A DNA stretch of 5,534 bases from Gammaproteobacteria bacterium (GTDB lineage: Bacteria > Pseudomonadota > Gammaproteobacteria > Steroidobacterales > Steroidobacteraceae), in the NCBI GenBank assembly GCA_030043215.1, contig JASHYG010000027.1, positions 1 to 5,534 on the forward strand, in the 5' to 3' direction. Below, one piece after another: positions 1 to 4,608 of this stretch (position 1 is its first letter; each line of letters starts with the position of its first letter). Position numbers and translations under genes: made by a program. Below the pieces are notes generated by a model. That model worked only from the letters and a program-made list of their open reading frames with translations, was not told the origin of the DNA and did no database searches.

Positions 1-47
1 AAAGGCTGGTTTCGCGCGCCGCGGCGCGTCAGGCGAATCGTGACCAT
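1..47 (-). CDS. rpsP: 30S ribosomal protein S16, N-terminal fragment (cut by window edge)
   Basis: Reading the minus strand from an ATG at 47 gives 15 codons, MVTIRLTRRGARNQP, followed by TT, which probably begins a Phe codon. This matches the very conserved start of S16 (E. coli begins MVTIRLARHGAKKRPF). S16 is a small-subunit ribosomal protein that binds 16S rRNA early in 30S assembly. Only the first 15 residues are inside the window. The gene lies 84 bases downstream of the ffh stop on the same strand, the usual gammaproteobacterial order, in which rimM, trmD and rplS commonly follow (not visible here). The Shine-Dalgarno sequence is weak, with only a GAG-containing stretch before the ATG. 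The identification rests on a short but highly diagnostic peptide together with gene order. Confidence 0.9.
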   Translation of the reverse strand, partial: MVTIRLTRRGARNQP

Positions 48-62
48 GCTGGCTGCTCGAAT

Positions 63-77
63 GCCGGGATGCCCGGC
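63..77 (-). other. Short perfect hairpin in the rpsP leader
   Basis: GCCGGG and CCCGGC flank a 3-base loop, giving a perfect 6-bp stem that ends 15 bases before the rpsP start codon on the minus strand. There is no T tract after it in the direction of transcription; a TTTTT lies before it. It is therefore not an intrinsic terminator. It could affect translation initiation or have no function. Confidence 0.3.
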
Positions 78-93
78 CCCAAAAAGAGCGCGG

Positions 94-122
94 ATTCTAC
101 GCAAAGAGCCGGGAATTAGCTA
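94..122 (-). promoter_or_regulatory. Putative sigma-70 promoter for rpsP
   Basis: On the minus strand there is a TAGAAT -10 (94-99, 5 of 6 matches to TATAAT) and, 17 bases upstream, TAGCTA (117-122, only 3 of 6 matches to TTGACA). The bases just after the -10 are CCGCGCTC, a G+C-rich discriminator of the kind known from stringently controlled ribosomal promoters. A start near position 87 would give a leader of about 40 bases. It would let rpsP be transcribed independently of ffh. This is inferred from sequence only. Confidence 0.4.
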
Positions 123-133
123 CGCGCCGGCTC
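106..133 (-). terminator. Weak terminator-like stem-loop at the ffh stop codon
   Basis: On the minus strand GAGCCGG (its first two bases are the last two of the ffh TGA) is followed 14 bases later by its exact complement CCGGCTC and then TTT. This is a perfect 7-bp GC-rich stem, but the T tract is only three bases and the loop is long, so it may cause partial termination or simply cap the 3' end. Its loop and arms overlap the proposed rpsP promoter. Confidence 0.3.
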
Positions 134-1493
134 AGGAACTGGGGAAACCGGGGGGTACTTTGCCGCGCAGGGCGCCCATCATGCGCCGCAGGCGGCCGCC
201 CTTCATGCTCTTCATGACCCGCTGCATCTCGAGGAACTGCTTGAGGAGCCGGTTGACATCTTGCACCTGGACGCCCGAGCCGCGGGCAATACGGCGCCGG
301 CGCGAGCCGTCTATGATCCCCGGCTGCCGCCGCTCGCGGGGCGTCATGGAATCGATGATCGCGATCTGGCGCCGCACCTGCCGATCGCCCTGATCCGGCG
401 AGACGCCTTGCTGCGCGGCGGCCGCCGGCAGCTTGTCCAGGATCGCGGTCATCCCGCCCATCTTCTGCAGCTGCTCGAGCTGGCCGCGCAGATCCGACAG
501 ATCGAAGCTCTTGCCGGTCATCACCTTGCGGGCCAGGCGCTCGGCCTCGCCCGTGTCCACCTGGCGCTGCACCTGCTCGACCAGCGCGACGACATCGCCC
601 ATTCCGAGAATGCGCGACGCCATGCGCTGCGGATCGAACGCCTCGAGCGCGTCCGTCTTCTCACCCACGCCGAGGAACACGACGGGCTGGCCGGTGACCT
701 CACGCACCGAGAGCGCCGCGCCGCCGCGGGCGTCGCCGTCGGCCTTGGTGAGGATCACTCCCGTGAGATCGAGCGCGGCGCTGAACGCCCGGGCCGCGTT
801 CACGGCATCCTGGCCCGCCATGGCGTCCACCACGAACAGGCGCTCGCTCGGCTGGACGGCCGCGTCGATCGCGCGCACCTCGTCCATCATTGCCTCGTCC
901 ACGTGCAGGCGTCCCGCCGTGTCGACGACGAGCACATCGAAGACGCCGCGCCGCGCCTGCTCCACCGCGGCTCGCGCGATGTCCGGCGGGGGGGTCTCGG
1001 CGTCCGCGGGGAAGTACTCGGCCCCAACCTGCTGCGCGAGCCGCTCGAGCTGCAGCATCGCGGCCGGCCGCCGCACGTCCGTGCTCACGAGCAGTACACG
1101 CTTCTTACCCTGCTGCTCGATGAGCCAGCGGGCGAGCTTGGCTGCGGTGGTCGTCTTGCCGGAGCCTTGCAGGCCCGCCAGCATCACGACGACCGGCGGC
1201 TGGGCGCGGAGGCTCAAGCCGGCGTGTCCGCCGCCCATCAGGGCCACGAGCTCCTTGTGCAGGATGCCGATGAACGCCTGCCCCGGCGTGAGGCTGCCCG
1301 CGACCTCGGTGCCGAGCGCCTGCGCCTTGACCGAATCGACGAAGCGCTTGATGACGGGCAGCGCCACGTCGGCCTCGAGAAGGGCCACGCGCACCTCGCG
1401 CAGCACCTCGGAGACGTTCTCCTCCGTGATCCGGCCCCGTCCGCGGAGGCTGTTGACGGCGCGAGTCAGACGCTGAGTCAGGTTGTCGAACAT
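132..1493 (-). CDS. ffh: Signal recognition particle protein Ffh (SRP54 homologue)
   Basis: A 453-residue GTPase that, with 4.5S RNA, binds signal sequences emerging from the ribosome and docks with FtsY to deliver inner-membrane proteins to the translocon. The length equals that of E. coli Ffh (453). Domains: N bundle about 1-90. G domain with G1 GLQGSGKT (107-114), DVRRPAA (139-145), DTAGR (191-195), TKAD (249-252) and GVGEK (275-279). M domain from about 327, with GSRRRRIARGSG and QVQDVNRLLKQF (about 396-420), which contact the SRP RNA, ending in the usual PPGF. I start it at the ATG at 1493 because MFDNLTQRL is the family N terminus. The same frame stays open to an ATG at 1568, but those 25 extra residues resemble nothing in the family and that ATG falls inside the TATAAT box. 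The M-domain finger loop is alanine-rich (LPAAAA at 355-360). The Shine-Dalgarno sequence is weak. Confidence 0.98.
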   Translation of the reverse strand: MFDNLTQRLTRAVNSLRGRGRITEENVSEVLREVRVALLEADVALPVIKRFVDSVKAQALGTEVAGSLTPGQAFIGILHKELVALMGGGHAGLSLRAQPPVVVMLAGLQGSGKTTTAAKLARWLIEQQGKKRVLLVSTDVRRPAAMLQLERLAQQVGAEYFPADAETPPPDIARAAVEQARRGVFDVLVVDTAGRLHVDEAMMDEVRAIDAAVQPSERLFVVDAMAGQDAVNAARAFSAALDLTGVILTKADGDARGGAALSVREVTGQPVVFLGVGEKTDALEAFDPQRMASRILGMGDVVALVEQVQRQVDTGEAERLARKVMTGKSFDLSDLRGQLEQLQKMGGMTAILDKLPAAAAQQGVSPDQGDRQVRRQIAIIDSMTPRERRQPGIIDGSRRRRIARGSGVQVQDVNRLLKQFLEMQRVMKSMKGGRLRRMMGALRGKVPPGFPSS

Positions 1494-1566
1494 GGGCTGC
1501 CTGTATGACGGGGAACGGCCCGGACCGGGGACGGCCGCCCCGCCGGACGCAAGGACCGAGCTTTCC

Positions 1567-1594
1567 ATTATAGGGGCACCCGCCCCGTTTTCCT
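1567..1594 (-). promoter_or_regulatory. Putative ffh promoter with perfect -10
   Basis: On the minus strand there is a consensus TATAAT (1567-1572). The best -35 is AGGAAA (1589-1594, 16-base spacer), with only 3 of 6 matches, so the promoter would depend mainly on its -10. A start near 1560 gives a leader of roughly 65 bases before the ffh ATG at 1493. An exact TATAAT in such G+C-rich surroundings is unlikely to be accidental, and its place fits the ffh start chosen here. Confidence 0.55.
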
Positions 1595-1618
1595 GCGCGG
1601 CACCACCGGCCCTATGCT
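1590..1618 (+). promoter_or_regulatory. Possible promoter for yfjD
   Basis: TATGCT (1613-1618, 4 of 6 matches) is the best -10 on the plus strand upstream of yfjD. The hexamer 17 bases before it (TTCCTG) is a poor -35. If used, transcription would start near 1625 and the leader would contain the strong hairpin at 1640-1664. The site would be back to back with the ffh promoter. An 8-base palindrome, CCTTAAGG, lies at 1630-1637, just past the expected start. Confidence 0.25.
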
Positions 1619-1639
1619 AGAGGCCGCATCCTTAAGGTC

Positions 1640-1664
1640 GGGCGCGCTCCGAGCGAGCGCGCCC
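1640..1664 (+). other. Strong 10-bp hairpin in the yfjD leader
   Basis: GGGCGCGCTC (1640-1649) and its exact reverse complement GAGCGCGCCC (1655-1664) are separated by the 5-base loop CGAGC. The stem is all G-C except one A-T pair, so it would be very stable in RNA. No T run follows on either strand, so it is not an ordinary intrinsic terminator. It lies 29 bases before the yfjD TTG codon and is a candidate 5'-UTR control element or a protein-binding dyad. Confidence 0.5.
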
Positions 1665-1680
1665 TGATCGATCGCCACCC

Positions 1681-1684
1681 GAGG
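1681..1684 (+). promoter_or_regulatory. Ribosome binding site supporting the TTG start of yfjD
   Basis: GAGG ends 9 bases before the TTG at 1694, and no ATG or GTG lies in frame nearby upstream. The first later Met is residue 30, beyond the first membrane segment. Together these favour the TTG. GATCA (1684-1688), which overlaps the end of the motif, can pair with TGATC (1665-1669), so the site may be partly hidden in RNA. Confidence 0.5.
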
Positions 1685-1693
1685 ATCACCGCC

Positions 1694-2968
1694 TTGAACG
1701 AAGCCCCGACCCTGCTGCTGCTGCTCCTGCTGATCGGCCTCGTCATCGTCATCGCGTTCTCCTCCGGCACCGAGGTCGCGATGCTGTCGGTCAACCGCTA
1801 CCGCATCCGGCACCGGGCCAAGATCGGGCAGCGCACTGCGAAGGTGCTCGAGCGACTGCTGCAGCGGCCGGACGACTGGCTCGGGGTCAATCTCGTGATC
1901 CTCGCCGCTGCCAGCGTGTTCGCTTCCCAGGCGGCGACTCTCATCGCGCAGCGCTCGGGCCTGGAATTCGCGCTCTCGCTCACGGGCGCCGCGCTCACGA
2001 TCGTCAACATCGTGCTCGGGGAGCTCGTGCCCAAGATCTTCGCCGTGGCGCATGCGGAGACGGTTGCGCTGCGCGCCGCCTACGTCTACCGCACGCTGGT
2101 CGCCATCGCCCGGCCCGTCCTGTGGCTCACGAGCCATGCGGCCTACGGCGTGCTGCGCCTGTTCGGCGGGGTCGGGAAGAGCCCCGACAGCGTGGCGCTC
2201 GGCGCGGAGGAGCTGCGCGCCGTGGTCGCCGAGGCGAGTCCCGTGATTCCGGCGCGCCACCGGCAGATGCTGCTCTCGATCCTGGATCTCGGCGAGGTGG
2301 TCGTGAACGACATCATGATCCCGCGGCAGGAGATCGACGGCATCGACATCGCCGAGAACTGGGAAGACATCATGGACAAGCTGCGCCAGACGCCGCACAC
2401 GAGACTCCCGGTGTTCGACGGGGAGCTCGACAATCTCATCGGCATGCTGCACATGAAGCGCGTGGCGCAGGAGCTCGCGCGCGGCACGCTCACGCGCGAG
2501 CGCCTGATCGAGATCGCCGCGAGCCGGCCGCCGTACTTCGTGCCGGAGGGGACGACGCTCGCGGCGCAGCTCGCGAATTTCCAGCGCAACCGCCGGCGGC
2601 ACGCATTCGTCGTAAACGAGTACGGCGATATCGAGGGCCTCGCGACGCTCGAGGACATCCTCGAGGAGATCGTCGGTGATTTCACCAACAATCCCGCGGC
2701 GGTCACCCACAAGGACGTGCACCTCGAGAAGCCCGGCGTGTTCATCGTGAACGCCAGCGCGACCATCCGCGCACTGAACCGCGCCCTGCAGTGGCACCTG
2801 CCGACCGACGGCCCCAAGACCGTCAACGGGCTGCTGCTCGAGCAGCTCGAGACCATTCCCGAGCCCGGCACGACCTTGCGGGTGGGCGATTATCTGTTCG
2901 AGGTGCTGCAGATCGCGGACAACGCGGTGCGGACGGTGCGCGTGCGCACGAGCGCCCCGCCGACGTGA
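1694..2968 (+). CDS. yfjD: CNNM/CBS/CorC_HlyC-domain membrane protein, YfjD (CorB) type
   Basis: A 424-residue inner-membrane protein of the CNNM/CorB family, linked to Mg2+ and Co2+ transport or efflux. The N-terminal CNNM domain (about 1-165) has hydrophobic segments near 5-28, 63-86, 92-108 and 127-150. It carries SGTE (24-27, SG[ST]E in relatives), NRYR (34-37) and GELVPK (109-114, matching the E-x-x-PK motif). Two CBS domains follow: CBS1 from DIMIPR (206) to about 262, and CBS2 about 278-330, ending EDILEEIVGDF. A CorC_HlyC domain fills about 340-420 and includes WHLPTDGPKTVNGLL. The E. coli YfjD architecture is reproduced, with near-identical DIM[IV]PR, FVPEGT and VNEYGDI stretches. 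Odd points: the start codon is TTG; the family motif GNN in the second membrane segment reads ILA (69-71); and the leader is highly structured. Seven consecutive Leu codons (1712-1732) form a CTG-rich run. It is divergent from ffh and convergent with radA. Family assignment is firm; transport activity is inferred. Confidence 0.92.
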   Translation: MNEAPTLLLLLLLIGLVIVIAFSSGTEVAMLSVNRYRIRHRAKIGQRTAKVLERLLQRPDDWLGVNLVILAAASVFASQAATLIAQRSGLEFALSLTGAALTIVNIVLGELVPKIFAVAHAETVALRAAYVYRTLVAIARPVLWLTSHAAYGVLRLFGGVGKSPDSVALGAEELRAVVAEASPVIPARHRQMLLSILDLGEVVVNDIMIPRQEIDGIDIAENWEDIMDKLRQTPHTRLPVFDGELDNLIGMLHMKRVAQELARGTLTRERLIEIAASRPPYFVPEGTTLAAQLANFQRNRRRHAFVVNEYGDIEGLATLEDILEEIVGDFTNNPAAVTHKDVHLEKPGVFIVNASATIRALNRALQWHLPTDGPKTVNGLLLEQLETIPEPGTTLRVGDYLFEVLQIADNAVRTVRVRTSAPPT

Positions 2969-2993
2969 GCGCCGCGGCTACGTGAGCGCCGCG
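2963..2993. repeat. 14-bp direct repeat across two convergent stop codons
   Basis: ACGTGAGCGCCGCG occurs at 2963-2976 and again at 2980-2993 (period 17). The first copy contains the yfjD TGA stop. The second encodes the last residues of RadA and begins at the first base of its stop codon as read on the plus strand. The match stops at exactly 14 bases on both sides. It looks like a local tandem duplication at the gene junction. Confidence 0.7.
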
Positions 2994-4333
2994 AGCGCGT
3001 CGGTGACGCGCGCCACCGCCACCACCTCGAGGCCGCCGAGGGGCCTGCGCGGCGCGTTGTCGCGCGGGACGATCGCCCGCTTGAAGCCTTGCTTGTGGGC
3101 CTCGCGCAGCCGCTCCTCGCCGTAGGCGACAGGCCGTACCTCGCCCGTGAGTCCCACCTCGCCGAAGGCGATCAGGGAGCGGTCGAGCGGGCGGTCCTTG
3201 AGGCTCGACACCAGCGCGAGGACGACGGGCAGATCCCAGGCCGTCTCGTTGATCTCGATGCCGCCGACGACGTTCACGAAGACGTCGTGCTCCTGCAACG
3301 AGAAGCCGCCGTGCCGGTGCAGCACCGCGAGCAGCATCGCGAGCCGGTTGGCGTCGAGTCCTTGAGCGATGCGCCTCGGGGCGCCGAAGACCATCCGGTC
3401 GACGAGCGCCTGCAGCTCGATGAGCAGCGGCCGGCCGCCATCCCGCGTGACCGTGACGATGCTGCCCGCGGAGGGCTCGGGCGCCCGCGCGAGGAAGATG
3501 GCCGCGGGATTGCGCACCTCCTTGAGGCCGGTCTCCGACATGGCAAAGAAACCGAGCTCGCCGGCCGGGCCGAAGCGATTCTTGGTGGCCCGCACCACCC
3601 GGTAGCGGCTGCTCACCTCGCTCTCGAAGTACAGCACCGTATCGACGAGGTGCTCGAGCAGCCGGGGACCTGCGATCGCGCCCTCCTTCGTCACGTGTCC
3701 GACGATGACGACCGCGGTCCCGCTCGACTTGGCAAATCGCACCAGCTCGGCCGTGCACTCCCGCAGCTGCGAGACGGCGCCTGCGCTCCCCGGCACGCTG
3801 CCCGACTGCATGGTTTGGATCGAGTCCACGACCAGGAGCTCCGCCTTGCGCTCACCGGCCCTGGCGATGACCGTCTCCAGATCGCGCTCCGCGATCACCT
3901 CCAGGCGCTCCGCGCCGAGGGTCAGCCGCCGTGCCCGCAGACTGATCTGAGGCACCGACTCCTCCCCGCTCGCGTACAGTACCGGGCAGGCGCCCGCGGC
4001 ATGGGCGGCGACTTGCAGCAGCAGGGTCGACTTGCCGATGCCCGGGTCGCCGCCGAGCAGGCTCACGGAGCCCTTGACGATGCCCCCACCCAGAACGCGG
4101 TCGAGCTCCGATTGGCCCGTATGCAGCCGCTCGAGGGCCTCTGCGAGTCCCTCTCCCAGCCCCTGGGGTACGGCCGCAGGCCGCGATCGCAGTCCGGCGC
4201 CGGCCGGCGGGGGCAGTGATCGCTCGGCCAGCGTGTTCCAGGCGGCACAGTGCGGGCACTGGCCCTGCCACTTGGGAGCCTGGCCACCACAGGCGTCACA
4301 GACGAAAATCGGGGCCGCGGGGCGTGTTGCCAT
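2978..4333 (-). CDS. radA: DNA recombination/repair ATPase RadA (Sms)
   Basis: A 451-residue RecA-like ATPase (E. coli RadA is 460) that drives branch migration of recombination intermediates and helps restore stalled forks. In order: a C4 zinc finger (C12, C15, C26, C29); a RecA-type core with Walker A GGDPGIGKST (94-103) and Walker B LLVVD (166-170); the RadA-specific KNRFG (251-255); and a Lon-protease-like C-terminal domain (about 270-451) with DVFVNVVGG, GEVGLTGEVRPV and FKRAIVP. All signature motifs are intact. The start ATG at 4333 is preceded by AGGA (4339-4342) with a 5-base spacer, and the N terminus aligns with the family. It is convergent with yfjD (9 bases between stops) and divergent from the phosphatase gene, so it appears to be transcribed alone, not beside serB as in E. 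coli. Its leader holds a repeated 9-mer; I see no convincing LexA box. Confidence 0.98.
   Translation of the reverse strand: MATRPAAPIFVCDACGGQAPKWQGQCPHCAAWNTLAERSLPPPAGAGLRSRPAAVPQGLGEGLAEALERLHTGQSELDRVLGGGIVKGSVSLLGGDPGIGKSTLLLQVAAHAAGACPVLYASGEESVPQISLRARRLTLGAERLEVIAERDLETVIARAGERKAELLVVDSIQTMQSGSVPGSAGAVSQLRECTAELVRFAKSSGTAVVIVGHVTKEGAIAGPRLLEHLVDTVLYFESEVSSRYRVVRATKNRFGPAGELGFFAMSETGLKEVRNPAAIFLARAPEPSAGSIVTVTRDGGRPLLIELQALVDRMVFGAPRRIAQGLDANRLAMLLAVLHRHGGFSLQEHDVFVNVVGGIEINETAWDLPVVLALVSSLKDRPLDRSLIAFGEVGLTGEVRPVAYGEERLREAHKQGFKRAIVPRDNAPRRPLGGLEVVAVARVTDALAALT
2995..3011. other. Perfect 7-bp hairpin just past the yfjD stop, inside the radA 3' end
   Basis: GCGCGTC (2995-3001) and GACGCGC (3005-3011) flank a GGT loop. 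For yfjD transcripts it lies 26 bases after the stop codon. No T tract follows on either strand. It may protect the yfjD 3' end or be a by-product of G+C-rich coding sequence in radA. Confidence 0.25.
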
Positions 4334-4342
4334 GGGGATCCT

Positions 4343-4373
4343 GTCTGACCAGACTGGCGGTTTGTGACCAGAC
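4343..4373 (-). repeat. Repeated 9-mer and dyad in the radA leader
   Basis: On the minus strand GTCTGGTCA occurs twice (4346-4354 and 4365-4373) with 10 bases between copies, so equivalent positions are 19 bases apart. The copy nearer radA is also part of a dyad, GTCTG-AC-CAGAC (4343-4354). CTGTC (4341-4345) can further pair with GACAG (4379-4383). The block starts about 10 bases before the radA start codon and reaches into the region where a promoter is expected. It is a candidate operator; no known regulator is recognised. Confidence 0.4.
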
Positions 4374-4542
4374 GCTCGGACAGATATTCCGACAATGCTA
4401 GCTTATGCAACCAAGAATGGGGCGTCGGCCGCAGAGCGCCGCACGGGCCTCTTGGGTTGGGGAGCGCAGCTTGCGTGAGCATCGGACTTCAGTAGCGCCG
4501 GCAGGGTGGCCTGTCCGGAGGGGTGGCCGACGGCCAGTCTAA

Positions 4543-4558
4543 CGTGATGCACGTCACA
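4543..4558 (+). promoter_or_regulatory. CRP-family-like operator upstream of the phosphatase gene
   Basis: CGTGA (4543-4547), six bases, then TCACA (4554-4558) match the CRP/Vfr/Clp consensus TGTGA-N6-TCACA in 9 of 10 key bases, with AA before and GTTTT after. A second overlapping dyad, ACGTG-ATG-CACGT, is at 4542-4554. The centre is 58.5 bases upstream of the phosphatase ATG. No good -10 is visible between the site and the gene, so whether it would activate or repress is unclear. Confidence 0.4.
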
Positions 4559-4596
4559 GTTTTGACGAAAGACCGACGGCTCGCCGCGGGCTTGCC

Positions 4597-4602
4597 GGAG
4601 GG
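4597..4602 (+). promoter_or_regulatory. Strong ribosome binding site of the phosphatase gene
   Basis: GGAGGG ends 6 bases before the ATG at 4609. It is the best Shine-Dalgarno match in the window and fixes this start, which also leaves the correct PP2C N terminus. Confidence 0.8.
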
Positions 4603-4608
4603 CGAGCA

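Larger units (their letters stand above)
4334..4608. other. Divergent radA/phosphatase control region without genes
   Basis: This 275-base region separates two genes transcribed away from each other, so it must hold both promoters. I find no believable small gene. Toward radA (minus strand) the best candidate is TTGCAT (4404-4409) with TATCTG 18 bases on (4380-4385). Toward the phosphatase, CCGACA (4389-4394) and AAGAAT (4413-4418) are 18 bases apart, with 8 of 12 matches, and would give a leader of about 185 bases. The two overlap in the only relatively A+T-rich part (about 4380-4420). All are weak candidates. A small dyad TGGCC-GAC-GGCCA (4524-4536) and the CRP-like site lie closer to the phosphatase. 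Confidence 0.4.

Noticed and set aside
40..393. 117-residue plus-strand open frame at the left edge
   Set aside because: It is antisense to the rpsP start and the ffh 3' end, both confidently recognised; its composition is Arg/Pro-rich without motifs.
261..1508. Long plus-strand open frames (415 and 347 residues) opposite ffh
   Set aside because: They are antisense shadows of a fully conserved ffh. Their translations are Ala/Arg/His-rich or Ser/Arg-rich without recognisable motifs, as expected from high-GC codon bias on the opposite strand.
1640..1664. Intrinsic terminator between ffh and yfjD
   Set aside because: The hairpin is strong, but no T run follows on either strand, and it sits between divergent genes where a terminator is not expected.
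1712..1732. CTG-rich run as a phase-variation repeat in yfjD
   Set aside because: Trinucleotide length changes would not shift the frame, one unit is CTC, and the Leu run is a normal part of the first membrane segment.
1568..2797. 409-residue minus-strand open frame opposite yfjD
   Set aside because: The translation is a low-complexity run rich in Arg, Asp, Glu and His with no family motif, opposite a clearly conserved CNNM/CBS protein.
3089..4219. 376-residue plus-strand open frame opposite radA
   Set aside because: It is antisense to intact RadA motifs and has shadow-type composition; there is no evidence for a second gene.
4341..4395. LexA (SOS) box upstream of radA
   Set aside because: CTGT and related half-sites occur, but not with the CTGT-N8-ACAG arrangement; the repeats present have a different sequence and spacing.
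4562..4567. TTGACG as a -35 for the phosphatase
   Set aside because: It matches 5 of 6 consensus bases, but no -10 exists 15-19 bases downstream, and a start there would leave almost no leader before the ATG.
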